64,000 nucleotides of DNA from Apostichopus japonicus (lineage: Eukaryota > Echinodermata > Holothuroidea > Aspidochirotida > Stichopodidae), in contig NC_092574.1 of the NCBI RefSeq assembly GCF_037975245.1, positions 24,394,713 through 24,458,712 on the forward strand. The letters are read 5' to 3'. The notes below the pieces were generated by a model. That model saw nothing but the letters and a program-made list of their open reading frames with translations, made no database searches and was not told the origin of the DNA. Position 1 is the stretch's first letter; every line of letters starts with the position of its first letter. Positions 34,960 through 49,369 of the stretch are shown here, one piece after another. The translations under genes were made by a program, and so were the position numbers.

Positions 34960-37214
34960 GAGTGTATGTTCAGCTAGCATTCACCAGCCAGCCATGTAGA
35001 TGATGAAGGGGGCTAGTAGTCCCAATATTGTTATATTGAGCCTTATGTTGTGGGCGGAGGTCATATATTCGTTGAGTTCACCAGGGGTCAAATTGTGGAA
35101 ACCATTGTTTATCACAATATTTTAACAAGGACAGATGTCATATTTAGTATTTTGATGTATCACATTTAGTACAAGAAGCCAGTTGTTGAGGTCAATGGTC
35201 ATTTCAGGACAGCCTGTGTCATTGTGAATTATTGTTTGTCACATCACACTGCTTTTCACTGTATAACTAAGATCAAAATGACATCTATATGATCACCGTT
35301 TTATCTTTGTAACCATAACTTTGAAACAGCTTTGAACGATGAAAGGATCTAATTGAAATGGAGCTATATTGTGAGAATTACCGTATACACACAGTCTCTA
35401 TATAAATTACGAAGCCACTATCGTTTATGCTAAAGAATCTACGATATGACGAATAGCAGCAACCAATCAAAGCATTGGCTTCATATGATTTGCTTTAAAT
35501 AAGAAGATATTCATTCATAATTGTATGTGTGGCTAAATGTGTAAGACTGCATTGACTCCTTACATAAGTGCTCATTCTGGACACTCAAAGAGTAAACTTC
35601 AGAAATAAGAGATTTGCCAAGACCAAGCAAGATGATATACCAAATTGGAATTGGTCTAAAGTCCGAGTGCAGAAAACTGGACTCGAGTGTATATTACACA
35701 TTTCTTTGTGGGTATACTGTACGGGTGGGATCTACATTAAATACGTGTTTGTTGCCACATTGTTCAGTTCAGTGGTGTTGTTATTGTTTGTTGTGTAGGG
35801 CAATCAATCTTGTAAAGCTTTATACAACAGACACATCCCTACCTGTGATTCATTGATTAACGGTAAACTGTAACCGTGGGTGCTTTTTTGTTTTTTAAAT
35901 TATGTGATGCAACTTACCAGGTAGAAACAATTAAACACAAGAACACTGTGGTACAACAAATTTGAACACATTGTTAGTAACAAATGATGAAGCCACAAAT
36001 GAAAGTATGAGTTCATGTACAAGAATTCAAAATAATAACAATCTTGGAAGCTAGGAAAGTTTTAAAGAAAATGGTTACACATCTCTAAAAGAGTAATGGC
36101 GTTCCGTTATAACAATTCCTCATTCATATAAACACTTAATAGACATGCCGTTTTAACTGCAACTTTAAACTAGGGAGTTGAAAAAAATATTCATCTGTTT
36201 GCACAAATCGTAGATATAACCCTCAGTGTCAACGTGTAAATTGTGTATACAAGAGTACAGCGACACATGATTCGGTATTTGAGCAGGTTTCCAATAACAT
36301 GTTTTTGTACTTTTTGGAATAATATCTTTCTTTCTTTCTTTTAAAAAAACCGCAACTTCTCAAAAGAATCAAAATTTATTCCAATCCTTTGTATAGATGA
36401 TTGAATTTGTTTCAAAACAAATAAATGATAACAATCAACCGCAAAGTAGAAGGTTAAAAACACTCCCGTTACAAAGAAGTTTCATGCTGAAAGCAGTCAA
36501 TGATGCGTTTCCAAATTTCCTGTGATTTGTTTGGCTAATAGTACCTACCATTGTCTGCAAAAATTTTTGTATTTATCGTGCTCAATAAACACAACGTATT
36601 ATGCTTAAATAACTTATTTATATAGCGCATTATACTGACGGTCTCAATGCAACTAATTGTAACGTTGCTGTCCCGTGTAGAGATAGCAAAGTTTGTAGTA
36701 TAGGCTCTCATGTGTGTGCACTCTCAAATATCACAACGTGTATGGTTGGCCACAGTGGACAAAATTTAGAAATTATGACGACATATCAGAGGGCAGGACT
36801 TTTGTTATGTCTACATAAAATTGATTTGATGTGGACATAAATTCAAATTAATGCTGGCATATATTAAAATAATGTTGGCACCGTACCGTACCAGCTGCGT
36901 ACTGATAATGCAGTTGGCACCTTCCTCTTTCAATCTGTTTCAATCTGTGTGAATATTAATGTACATTTAAAGAGTTGTGTCTGTATTGCATGTATGGGCT
37001 ACCACATTATGTCAAAATATTCTTGCTATGAGTTGCACTTCTCTTTATATAGTAAGTACACCTTGTAAAGGGTTTCAGTGCAAACACATGAATTTATTTG
37101 TAATCTAAGATAATACATATAATATTAATGTCCCCACGCTTCCATAGGCATGTGTTGTATAGTTTGCATTTATGATTTTCAATATGCACATTATAAACCT
37201 ATAACTATAGGATA
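34960..37214. other. Single-copy spacer between gene blocks A and B
   Basis: This is the longest stretch with no match elsewhere in the window. It has scattered GGTCA words near 35050-35200, a TTATTTATATAGCGCATT word near 36610 typical of dispersed invertebrate repeats, and a 76-codon open frame at 35568-35798 ending in a hydrophobic run, with no recognisable domain and no homolog here. I see no convincing gene. Confidence 0.4.
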
Positions 37215-40200
37215 TCCGTAAACTATACACAGATGATCATTTCATTTATTTTCCTTAGTAATGTCTTAATTTTTAAAGAGAATTCCATAAATTCAATTTA
37301 AAGTCATTTCAACTCCATATTTATGCCCTCTTTTAATTTGTTCTTGTACCAAGCTAAGCCATATACATTTTATAACATTAAGATTTACAGTAGTTATTGT
37401 AAACTCCGTGTGTATCTGGGTTAATTTCCTCATGCTTATACCAGCCATACTGTCCTCTTTTATCATTCTTCCCAAGTACTCGTACTGACAGTATGAACAG
37501 TTCTTTGCCCTTATTCTGATAGAAACATTTATATACTGCTGATATTATCAGTACGAGTGCTTTGAAACATAACATGAGTGTATAGAGACTTATTAGGTTT
37601 AAATCCAACCTAAACTGGGACGAAAGTCATAAATGTGCACAATTTTCACTTCTTCATTAGTTGATCTGTAACTTGACCAGAAAGTATAGGAGAACCCCCC
37701 CCCCCCCAAAAAAAAAGAAGGTTCATAATATAATCGTATAGTTAAGCCATACAATTAAGGATATATCCAAGGTAAAGTTTGGATTGCGACTCAACTCACA
37801 ATCAAATACATTAACTTGTAACCTTATATTCACTTAGCAATTCCAGCTTTCAACATTGTGAATAGGCCTCAAAACTTCTTGTTCACCTAACCATGAATCG
37901 ACAGTCATGCAAGAATTGCTTCAACACAATAACGACATCTTTTGGTTTAAGTTAGGCGCATTGTTAGCTTTATGATATATTATGGTATACTAAACTTAGA
38001 CATTATATGTTTATTGTGAATGACGGTATTGTTTGCTCGCACGTAACTATAGTTTTACAAAAGGAATTTTTAACACGATTCAATTTAGCCCATGTCTGAC
38101 CTTGTGTCCAATTTATTTACAGTTTAACGTATACACCGTATAGTACATATTGATATAGTGTTTCTGCATGGAAACTCACTTCCTTCTAGTGAGTCTACAA
38201 TCAAACAGTTATTTCACCTTGAATATATTTTAGAAATGATATGTACTTTTCTTAAACGTTCCCACTGCTTGGTGTCGAATTGACCCGTTGTTATATTATC
38301 ACAAACATGTTAAATTACCCATTTAATGATGTAATTTCATATACTTATGTCATCATATGACCAAATGTCCCACAAAGCTGACCTCATCACGCTTAGTTTA
38401 AGTATTTCGCGCAATACGTACCAACGTGAAACGGAACAGTCACCACATTACTCGGAACCTGTATTCGTAACCTGTATTCGTGTGCGCCTTTATTTGCCGT
38501 TACCTTGACTTCGTTACAGGAGGATTTGAAGAGAAATGGATACTTATTCGTGGTAAGGGAGTTTTATCAGCGACTATACTAGTTTTCAAAATTGGAAATG
38601 ATGATATTCATGCCCCCCCCCATTTTTTCTAAACAGATCCAAAGTGGTTTATTTACGTTCGGAAAATACGGCCAAAATTCCATTACCACTCTTTTTTTTG
38701 TGCCTTTTGTTAATAAAGATTAAACACCTTTCTTTCATCAAATTCAGTTAGTACCAGACATATATTGGTTAATGACTGTGAAATCGACATTCGAAGTTTA
38801 CCTAATTAAATATTAATGAAGAGTGATGTCAAGAAACCCCGTGCATGTTCTACAAGAATAGAAAGCGCTTTTCGCACCGCTGGGGACTGACAATTTGTTC
38901 ATGCGTGACGCACTCTTGGGCACCAGTTAAGGAAGCAATAGTCACAGTCATAGCGTACGGTACCTTCTGACACAACAACATCACTCAGTAATATGAAGTC
39001 GAACTGACAATGGAGGATCACACAAACTTGGTAAAAGATGGTAAGTCATCTGATTTAATATCAGACTTGATTAATTAACAAACAATAATAATTTCATCCA
39101 ACAGTGTTTTCTTTAACACAATGGACTAAATGTTTGAACTTAACTTACGTTCTTATGCTTTTGTCCCTGTTTTACAGACCAACTTCAGATTGACGAGCCG
39201 CGACAGTATCCCGGACCACAATATCCCGGACCACAACATCTCGGAAGTACCAACACCGTGATTACGGCACAACCGGTACCACATGTACCTCTGGTAATAT
39301 GTTTTTTATTACATTCTGAAAGCTTTATTTGTTTCAGCAAAAAATCGAATTCAGAAATATTTCGTAAATATCTCTTCAATTTCCTTTGACACTACTTCTG
39401 ACTGATAGTTGCTTAACGTGTTAAATGGATCTATTTACAGTGTTATTGACTAGAGTCAATGACTGTGTACTCGAGTCAGACTCGAGTTACATTTTGTTAC
39501 TCGACTTCAGATAATCAGATAGTCAGTAGTGACAAAACTTGACTTGACTTAGCTATAAAATCATATGACTTTTGACTAGGGTTGAATATATTTGACTTGT
39601 TGACATTTCCAGAGTAGACGCTAACAAATTGTTTTACACCAAGAAAATGGAAAGAAAGGCTAAGTAAGAGAAGATCGAAACAAACATTCAATGTTTCTCT
39701 TACCTTCCACGACACAATGGGAGACATATGTCGTTTATTGCGCCTCAAAGTGTAGTCATTTTGTTTGGTATTAACTACCACGACATAACTACAAGTATCG
39801 ATATGTTAGAGGGGATGGCGTATGATGTGACGTCACAAACAAATCGAGGATGGAGAAAAAAGATACAATTATGAGAAAAAAAGACGATATGGCATCAGTT
39901 AATAATTTAATGTTATAATTATTAATATTTCTATGGTATGGTATGTTCTGATGATTCGCTAACTAGGTTTGCATGTACTATATTAGCTACATTAAGCATA
40001 AAATGAATAGGCGAAATTGAGTATCCCTTCCCTTGGCGAAATGATGTATTGAATGTTTCAACTTTGTGTTAGTATGTGTAACGAGTTATAAAAATATGAG
40101 TCGATTTTAATTTATGGTAGTGTGTAAGTTTAGATTAGGAGAACCTGCCCGTCAACCTCCCCCCCACCCTGCCCCACCACCATCACCTCCGATGGTACAA

Positions 40201-41985
40201 TATGAGTTATGTTGGCTGTACAGAGTTAGTAACTGTCGTCAGACAACGATCATGTTTCATGACTTTACTGTAACTTATGCCATTCATTCATGTTCTGTAT
40301 CGAGAGATGGAGATATAGAGAGTGGGGGAGAGGTTACAGTACAAGTTTTAAAATAACGTTCAATTGCTGTCTAATGCAAATGACTAAATTTGTAGAATTT
40401 ACTCGTCTCATAGCATTGCAACTGGAGCTCACGAAGCAGGTCAACCATAGGACCGATATCATTACTTCACCAAGATGCAGCCTTTTTGTATTTGAGCTGG
40501 TTGATTTCTGTTAAGGCTATACCTCTATGTAGTGCACATGACTTTAGTTACTGCTATAGTTGGCTTGTGTCTCAACTTACAATCAATGAATCTTGTGATC
40601 AAACTTGTGATTTGATATGTCTTGACTTGTGACTTAGATTGGCTTGCGATAAAATCAATTGACTTGTGAGTTGGTGACTTGACTGAACTTCATTTTCGAA
40701 AATCAGACGAATTGTCACATGACTTAACAAACCCGAAAGAGGGACAAAACTGTAAGATTTATAAGATATGGAACTGATACGTCTACAATGTGCAAAATAT
40801 ATGCACCTTATATTTACTTAGCAATTCCAGTTTCCAACAATGTGGAAAGGCTTCAAACTTCCTTGTGCACCTTACCATGAACAGTCATGCAAGAGTTGCT
40901 CAACATAATAACAACTTGTTAAATGCACCCAACCATAAGTCAACAGTCATGCAAGGTTTGCTCAACATCAAAACAATTTGATTATTTATAATCTATGACT
41001 ATTATCAGCCACAATACATCGGCACAAAGCTCTCAATAATAAATAGAAAACAATTACTCTATTAAAAAGTGAACAGTTTTTTTCTGTTTCGTTTGTTTTA
41101 CAGATTATTCGTAGCCCGGTAGATTCAAAAGTGATATCTTCCATTAAGACCAAGGCCATATTGTCCTTGGTTATGTCCATCGTGTTATCTTTGTGCCTCT
41201 GGCCGTTGTTCTGCACCATTCCGGCCATAATATTGGCTATTTTGGTCAGTATTCTGAAGATAATTTATAGATTACGGCTGTTTGTATTATATAACGGTAT
41301 ACATGTGACTGTTAGTTTGAAACAGCGTCGACTAGTATGTCGCCTGTTAATGTTAGTTTGACCAATCCAATCGAGTATAACTCTAAATAATTTTACATCC
41401 CATGATGTAAGTTTTTACCATGACACCCTTTGTTTCCGTCGATTACAATTTTTCTTACATTTCTATCATTCAGGTAGTATGTTTCCCCCTTTGCGTGTTA
41501 TTTATTCTAATACGAACAAGTGTCTGAAAACGATAGAGATGTTAGAAACGAATGGCAACCACTGTAATTAATATTGCAAGTTTTAACATCCTCAGCACTA
41601 AGGCAATACGGATGGCCGTTAAGCAACACTGACTAATAAATATATTTAAAAGTCCCCAAGAGTGTCTCAGGTAATGTATAACATTGCTCGCATGTTATTT
41701 ATTTTCGCTTTCTCCGTCATTTCTACAGGCTTTGACTGGAATCGACACCAACATATACCATGCTGCGGACAACGCAAAGCACGCAGCCACCCTGACATGC
41801 GTAGCACTTGGAACTGCCTTGATTCTGATTATAATTGGCGCCATTTATAACGTCAGCAACGGTTACTACTAAAATGGAAAATAAAGGTATCATGTAGAAT
41901 CAAATAGTTTAAGTTTACACAGAAATGTTTTTACTCTTAAAGCTGTTTTGCTTCATACTATCGATATTTTGTATATCGAAAATGT
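37215..41985. repeat. Gene block B (inverted)
   Basis: Reverse-orientation copy of blocks A and C covering the gene and about 1.8 kb upstream. It lacks the hAT MITE and the 0.5-kb insertion found in both A and C, so it either split off before those insertions or carries the older haplotype. On the minus strand the order LINE then gene block matches A and C, so the whole unit was inverted. Confidence 0.9.
39010..41872 (+). CDS. CD225/dispanin-like two-pass membrane protein, paralog B
   Basis: Four plus-strand exons: 39010-39040, 39178-39293, 41104-41244 and 41729-41872. All borders are GT-AG and the joined frame is open for 143 residues. The N-terminus has only two YPGPQ units where A and C have four, a clean ten-residue difference. 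Segment 1 (AILSLVMSIVLSLCL, CTIPAIILAIL) is preserved, with WPLF in place of ASLC. The last exon keeps ALTGIDTNI and then diverges heavily (HAADNAKHAATLT, CVALGTALILIII) and ends three residues early. AATAAA follows at 41880-41885. Upstream, the CRE-like site reads TGATGTCA (38824-38831). It is the most divergent of the three, in line with its lack of insertions shared by A and C. Membrane location is inferred from hydrophobicity. Confidence 0.75.
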
Positions 41986-41989
41986 ATAC

Positions 41990-42700
41990 ATTTATAACAA
42001 CGACATACTGCTATATTTCGGAGTGGTTACCACTCCATCGTCAGGCAATTGTATAAGATCAATTAAATACAAGGGCTAATATACATCCGAAGACGACAAT
42101 AGTGATAAGCATGAGTGATTTTTTTTTTCATCTTTCTTTCTTATTCTAAACTAGGAATGATTAGGACAACCAGCAATTTTTTTAGTGAATTTTTAAACTA
42201 GGAATGAATAGAACAACCAGCAATAAAAAGTAAATAGGGATTAGAATAGCTCCAACCCGTAGCTCGCTACATTTCTATTTAAGTCAGCATTTAAGTCTTT
42301 TATTATGAGACTCTCTTTAATCTCCCTCCTGAACCACTGGGGTGCATTACCAATAGCGGCACAATGGTCAACAAACGTAGGTAGATTATGTTTGTGCGCA
42401 GTACAATGAAGGTTAATAGCGCCTTTCTGACCACCAAAGGAGCTCATCAGATGTTCTTTGAATCTATCCTCAAGCCGTCTATTGGTTTCTCCGACATAAA
42501 AGGAATCACAGTCTGGACAGTTTATCCAATATACAACATTGTTGGCATAATCTAACTTATAGGCATCCTTGAAATTGAACAAAGCAGAGATTTTCTTTTG
42601 CAGAAAAATTATTTTGATATGTATATTGTCATTACACAACTCCTTAATGTAACTACCTTAAGTCTTAGCGAGTTTATCACTGCTGGGGCCACAGTATGGT
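41990..42700 (-). mobile_element. Second Penelope-like family, GIY-YIG end
   Basis: On the minus strand, 42639-42241 encodes a complete-looking GIY-YIG domain: NNVVYWINCPDCDSFYVGET, then RRLEDRFKEHL and a NLPTFVDHC-type helix, ending at a stop at 42241. The tyrosines and glycines of the GIY-YIG pair are present. This is a different Penelope lineage from those at 8090 and 9477. Its 3' UTR (42240-41990) contains CTGACGA, a GGAGTGG/CCACTCC hairpin and GAAA (42044-42016). The RT domain is missing. It lies between the LINE and the gene in block B only. Confidence 0.8.
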
Positions 42701-42738
42701 AATTTAACATAAACAAATATATATGTATATATATATAA

Positions 42739-42800
42739 CGGTGGAGGCTGGAAGTTTTTTCACTGTTCTGGATTTTACAACTCATTACGTTTTCAATTAT
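42739..42800 (+). mobile_element. SINE body fragment, block B
   Basis: CGGTGGAGGCTGG followed by TTTTTTCACTGTTCTGG and CAACTCATTACG matches the body of the tRNA-derived SINE at 33509-33672. The tRNA head is missing and a TA run replaces it. It abuts the 3' end of the LINE, the same junction as at 54700-54762. Confidence 0.7.
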
Positions 42801-42839
42801 ATATTCATTTGCCTTTATCGTTTACCTACATTTCATTAA

Positions 42840-45040
42840 CTAAAGTCTGTTCAAAGATAGAGCAATATGAAAAGTGGGATATACTAATTTTAGGTAAAGC
42901 ATTTTAAGAATATTCTGAGAAAAGTAGTGCTTCAACTTAGAAAAGATTGCAACATTTTTCGCCACAGTGTTTGCAATATTTGAAATATGTTCACACCAAG
43001 TAAGTTTACTATCAATGTATACTTCGAGAAACTTAGTACTATGTACATGCTTGATTGGCTTACTCTCCATTCAAATATTTTTTTTTCTAAGAAGAAGATT
43101 AACTTTTACTGAAAATAATGTAGCTGGTTTTATCAAGATTTAGTGATAGCTTTTTAATTAGTTGCAAACCAGTTGTAAAATTTATTATAACTCCCTGGAT
43201 ACTATGTCATGTAAATTATTTATATTATTGGATTCGAAAATATACTAATGTCATCTGCAAATAAATTAGTTTTTGAAATATTAGAGATATGACAGATATC
43301 ATTGATACGTATAATGAATACAAGTGGTCCTGATAATGAACCTCGAGGAACACCACAGCGGATTTCAGCATAGTCAGATAAGGTGTTCTTATACGAAGTA
43401 TTCTGTAAACGTTTCGATAAGTATAGCTGTCCATCCAGTTAAAGGGTTGGTCCTCTAATGCTGTAGAATGATACATTGTTTAGAATAATACATTGGTCAA
43501 TGGTTTCTAAAGCTAAGTTGATAGGTCTTAGAATATAAGAATACATGATTTCTTCTTATCAAGGCTATTGTATAATTTTTCAATGGCATCTGCAAGGGCA
43601 AGCTCAGTTGAGTGACCAGGGCGGAACCCATATTGTTCCTTGCATAGTATGTTATGAGCATGGAGGAAATTTATCATTCTGTTGGACATGAGACGTTCGA
43701 TACTTTTGGAAAAGCATGATAGAATAGAGATTGGTCGGTAGTTCTCGTAGATATTGGACTCCCCTTTCTCAAAAATGGGAAAGACCTTAGCAATTTTCAG
43801 CTTATCTGGGAATACCCCAGTGGTGAACGATATGTTACAGATTTGAGTAAGAGGGGTGACAATGAAAAGTCATACCTGCTTAACAATATCTTGCTTGAAA
43901 TCATCATACCAGGGAGTGTTCCATAACAACTCCCTGATCATACCCAGCTGCTTTCTTTGGCTTTAAGCAATGATTCACTACAAGTAAAAGGTCCTCCTCC
44001 CTGACATGGTAGGAGTTTCGCATACTATTATTACTATATATGGGGTTGTTTGATTTGACATATGATTGATTTTCTGGCAAGTGAGGGTTTAAGGTTAATG
44101 AAGAAATCGTTAAAGCCGTATGCAATTTCTTGATCGTCGCTGGTTTCGTGATCGCCGTCTTTGAAAACAGATGGGTACGATGATTTATTACGGTCTCACT
44201 CTAGAACCTCATTGATTACGTCCCAGGTATCATTTACACTATTGTTTCTATCTTTAAATTTGTTATCAAAATATAACCTTTAAGAGAAACTTATTGTGTG
44301 GTTTAACTTGATTCGGTACGCAACATAAGTTTCTTTATTACTATTTGGAGGAGCTTTTGATTATATTCTGTAAAGATGTTTTTTTCTTTTAATAGATTTA
44401 AGTTTATCCTTAGTAACCATGAATGTTTTCTCTTGCGTCTATTTCCTTTAGTAATTAATAGATGAGGAAAACACTTTTTGTAAATTAAATTAAAAGTGTT
44501 AAAGAATGAGATGTAAGCTGAATTAGTATCAACTTTAATTAACACCTCATTCCATGTGTCCTTCTCAATATCATCAATAAATTATGATATATTGTGTTTG
44601 TTAAAATTTCGTAAATGAAAGGGTTCATTTGTTTTGTTTGTCCTGTCAAGAATCTTTAGGAATATAGGCATATGATCACTTAAATCAGTAATGAGTATGC
44701 CTGTACTGAGTAAGAGAGGAATTAGCATTTGTTATAATGTTATCAATAACAGTAGCTACATTACTATTAAAACGAGTAGGTTTTGTTATCGTAGCATAAA
44801 AACCGTATTAGTACATAATGTTTAAAACATCTCTATAGACTTACTAAAATTGGACAAGTTAATGTTATAACCCCCCATAATAGCCTATACGCAGTACTCT
44901 TGTGATTGGTTATAGTGAGAACTATGTTTTCCATGCGTGTCTTAAAATCAGCCAATGAGCCATTTGGTGGTATGTACACTACACCGATGATGGAATTCTC
45001 ATTGTGGGGTGGGTTAACCTGATATCACTTTGTATTGAAG
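42840..45040 (-). mobile_element. LINE copy upstream of gene block B (inverted)
   Basis: Same family as the LINEs at 12530 and 53121. Read on the minus strand it runs from the endonuclease (VVYIPPNGSLADF near 44980; the GD-x-N box is mutated) through the linker (44545-44303) to the RT and thumb (TKFLEVYIDSKLTWCEHI near 43030). Several frameshifts and stops make it non-functional. It lacks the CACTG element and so shows the uninterrupted site (near 43985). Confidence 0.8.
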
Positions 45041-47559
45041 TCGGACTATAGCTGCTTATATCACTTAAGATGTATAGGCTATGACAGAAATCCTTTCCAC
45101 CAGATCTCCGACAGCCCAAATCCAACGAAGCAAATCAAGATACTTCGTGTACCGTAGGCCCAAGTCGCTTATTCCTCCCTTCGGATCTTAGAAACACATA
45201 CGGGGTGTTTAGATAGAGATTAGGGTGAGCCGGGGACAAAACTCAATCCGCAAAAAAAAAAAAAAAAAAAAAAACCGGAGAAACGAATCGCCCCCAAAAT
45301 AGATCAATAATGTTTGACCGATTGAAATATTTCAACATGGCACTAACACAATGATGAACGGGCTCCGCTGTACTGAGTTATTTGAGATCCATAGCACGGT
45401 TAAGGATAATATCTTCAAATGTTCTTTAATCTTTATCTGGCGTCTTCATTAAAAAAGTTAAGAAAAAAAAGGAGGATAAAACGGAAGACGAGAGACCGTG
45501 AAAATGAAGGCGAGTGAGAGAGAAAATGAAATATTTGATGGGATGATATGGTTTAATGTACAATACGTGTAGACATTTGATATGTATCAAAAACATTGAT
45601 AGCTACAAGCACTAAAATGGAGAACATATTCCTGTTTCATGTATTTATTGTATTATTTCGTTTTGAGTAAGAGAAACTCGGTTTATGTTTTTTTGTTGTT
45701 GTTGAAAGGAGGGTATATTTATCAGCTAGTAATTTCTTTCTTGATATTGCTTTGTAACTGTTGACCGTGTTCTATAGACTTTTATCACAACCGAAAGTTA
45801 ACTCACTCTTTAAATAAGATTTAACAGGTTATCATATTATGAGATTTTAGAGAATCCAAGAAAATATGAGCATATATTTATCATCTTATCCGACGGAATT
45901 TGTATTCGTGGATGTTAGAACGTGATTATACCGGAAACCGCAAACGACGATGTTTATAAAACCGAATTACGTCCACATACATATTTGTCTTCCAGTTTGT
46001 CGTTTCTTGTACTCAGTTATGAATTTTGATGACATTTCAAATCTCTGAAGTGTCCCTCAGATTCCATTTTTTCAATTCGTTTTATAATAGACAATTCGCC
46101 TGGGATTTGTTTTTATCGTTCAGAAATCCCAAAGCAAATGTTTAATTTCCCAAGTCACCATTTTTGTATTGCATTTGTAAATATTTTCACTACCTGTACG
46201 TCGCACACTAAATAATATTACGTTATGAGAGACATAGAGAGAGAGTGAAAGAATATGACAAAGAAATTGCATCATAATATCTGCATGAATCAGTGACATA
46301 TTGGTCCATAAAATTATGCCAATTGCATCTAGATATGAATATCGCTGACATAATAATATATCACCATAGCAACACTAATTTCGGTCCTTTCTTTCTGTTA
46401 CTTTTGAGAATCATAATTCAATGGGACACCAATTTTCATTACTTTTGAGAGTAACAGATTTTTTTTGTTATCTAATTTGTTCTTGAACCGTTTGCCGAAC
46501 GTTATTTTAACATTCAATTACGCCAAAGGAAGCAATTTCTCGACCAGATATGATTTAATTATGTTACAATTCAATTATTTAATTGGAACAATAACTGTTT
46601 CGAATAAAAAACACTTTTCTAAATTTGGTCGTAACTTCCGGAAATATAATAACTTTTAGGGAAAGATAGAAGAAGAAGACGAAGAAGAAGAAGAAATAAA
46701 AATAAAAATAACCTGTCAGCCTTTGCTGGAAGGTGGCTAACAGGCTATCAAAAATATCACATCATAGATACATTGAACAGCAGCAAAAAGTTGGCACAAT
46801 AAAATTACAAATAAGGAAAATGTGAACGTGGTAAAAAAAAAACAACACATGCACACAATGAAGACAAAAAATTAATAAAAGACAATTAATTCAAACTGGA
46901 TTTTTTTTTGCGATGGATAAATATAATTTCTAAAGACATGGAAGTAGAGATATGGCTTCTATTGATTTCTAAAGCAAGAGAGAAATGTGATCAACCGAAG
47001 AAATCTTATTTGTGGTCACGTGATTAATTGAAACACATTTCAGGCAAATTGTTACCTTTAAGAGAGAGAAGCAGAGAAGATAGAGATTGACAGAAAGAGA
47101 GAGAGAGAGAGAGAGAGGTGAGTGGAGAGAGAGGCGGAGAGAGAGATGAAGAGCTTTAAGAGAGCGAAAGAGCAAAAGAGAACATAATGATATTAAAGAT
47201 GAACATGATTGTATAGATTAAACCAGCTGGAAGCGTTTACTTATTAAAATTAGATGTCTTCTTTCCACCGCTATCATTCAATCATTCAGTTGGAAATATT
47301 TCTCGCAAATTATCAGGAAATATTGTCTCCTCTCCAAGACAAGAATAAAACTAACGATATACGACTTTTATATATTTATTTATTTGTCTTTTGGATGCGA
47401 AATAGGCTAAATGTATTTTCCGCTCTGAAAAATGTCGGCAGCTTATATACGTGGTGATGAATGTGTTGAAATTATGCCCTGCTTTTCTGTAGATTTAAAG
47501 CATGCTTGGGGGAGGGGGTTGGTTGGTTGCTTCATCAATTTCTGACGAGTTTTACTAAA

Positions 47560-47561
<2 letters not shown>

Positions 47562-47646
<85 letters not shown>
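47562..47646. repeat. TA microsatellite, expanded in block X copy 2
   Basis: About 85 bp of TA, against about 23 bp at the matching position in copy 1 (2751-2773). The flanks are the same in both, so the difference arose after the duplication. Confidence 0.9.
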
Positions 47647-47650
<4 letters not shown>

Positions 47651-49046
47651 GTTGCTAATAAATATGATTTCATTTGTTCAAACAACATAAGCTGATTATT
47701 TCACCAAATGAAAACTATGATTATTCGTAGTGAGTACGGTAAAGAAAGACACATTTCGAAACTGACTTTTTGCTCGCAAGGTTACTAATGTCCAGCTTGC
47801 TTTAAACATACGCAAAGAGAGGGGAAAGCAGGTCGAAAATATAAACGGAAAAACAATTCTCGAAATTTAGACTATATAGTCAAGCTTTATGGGTTACATT
47901 GAGAAAGAAGTTTGCATCGATATGGTATCGAAAATATATCAAACTCAACTCGAAAAGCTATTTTATGTGCATCTCTTCATAAAATATTTTAATTCCTAAC
48001 TCAGATTGTCCTTGCAAGTTATTCGTTTTTGCGGGTGAGGTCACGTGTGTCATAACGATGCTACACAAGGGTAGAAAGGTTTTATGCAGTATTATGATAG
48101 TAATTCCAATCCTCCCCCCGTCTCTCTTATACCACCCTTCCTTGAAGAAGACCTTCCTTCGAATCCATGTGTAAATAATTCTGAAGGAGTGAAGGAAAAA
48201 AAAATAGAAACCCTCTCTTCCATCACCCGCCCCACCCTCCCCCTCCCCTCCACCTCGTTTTGCCACCCTTAACAATATTTCATCGTGCTCGTCAGGCAAG
48301 GAGGCATGTCATAATGCAATTTGTTCTAGAAAAACGTGGAATAAAGAAATTCTCCCATGTCAGATCGTACACACATTAAACACATATATACCCCCCAAAT
48401 TTATATGTTCCCGTGAAGCTTCAAACAACCGGAGACCGGAATGCAGGATCTCATGAGTTTCTGGTACGAGATACGAAATAAACCCCATGAAACTCATGTC
48501 GACTTATCACATAGGCCGTATTTAATATAGTCTTGGTTTTGACAAACATTGTATAAATGTCACCGCGTATGGGCGTTTACTTACAATAATACATGGTATG
48601 TGCTTCAAGGTACAATCCACGCACGGTTGAAGCTTATGTACGCCATACGGTACATTTCGTGCGAGTGGTAACGTGGACTGCATAATCAAAAATTTTACAT
48701 GGAAGTCATGTGTTGATTATACATATATGCGAAGTTTCAAGTATGGTACGTAGTAGATGAATTCAATTATTTCACACGGTGTAGGATTGAGAAAGGGAAT
48801 TTAGTGACCTCCCCCACCAGTTGCTAGATATCTGCTAAAATGGCCACAGTGTTTGAACAATTACTATACACACTACGTTCATTTCGCTGATACTTTATAC
48901 GAAGAGATATAGAGAGGGAGGGAGGGAGGGGGGCATTTGAGCTATAGCCATGTTTCTGTAATAATTTTGGTTTTATTCAAGATCAAAATATTCTAAATCT
49001 TAAAAGATGCAAAAGTGGTATAGAAACAAAGCCTGGACTGATAGCA

Positions 49047-49229
49047 AAGTCGCCCAGGAAAGAAACTGGACACGAAAACCAAACTACAGAACGACTGATC
49101 CGCTCTTCAACCCCAGTCCCCTTGCATCGGGACTGTGACTGTGTGATCATTGTCGGGTGTGCATCACCATTCCCATCGAAGGGGAACAGATACTACAGAG
49201 TATCTTAGCTAAAAATGCCGAGAAGCGAT
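49047..49229 (-). mobile_element. U2-headed SINE, copy 2
   Basis: Same element as 5079-5259, duplicated as part of block X. The U2 head starts at 49229 on the minus strand and has a few extra substitutions, for example in the GGC of the first hairpin. Confidence 0.8.
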
Positions 49230-49369
49230 GTACGTGTTGTATGTGTGTAAGTGTGTGTGTGTGACGCCTGGCTTGTAAACACGGTATCTCAAGTAGGGAA
49301 GCTTGGAACAATCTAATATTTGGTGCATATGAGTACCACATTGAGTAGATGTGCCCTATTTTTTTGTTG

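Noticed and set aside
34681-34966. 8-bp target duplication for the MITE at 34689
   Set aside because: The flanking 8-mers AACATATT and AGAGTGTA do not match.
34732-34999. Lys/Arg/Glu-rich and Phe/Ser/Pro-rich open frames
   Set aside because: Low-complexity translations of a pyrimidine-rich MITE core.
35568-35798. 76-codon frame with a hydrophobic end in the A-B spacer
   Set aside because: No recognisable domain, splice context or homolog in the window; this length occurs by chance in AT-rich DNA.
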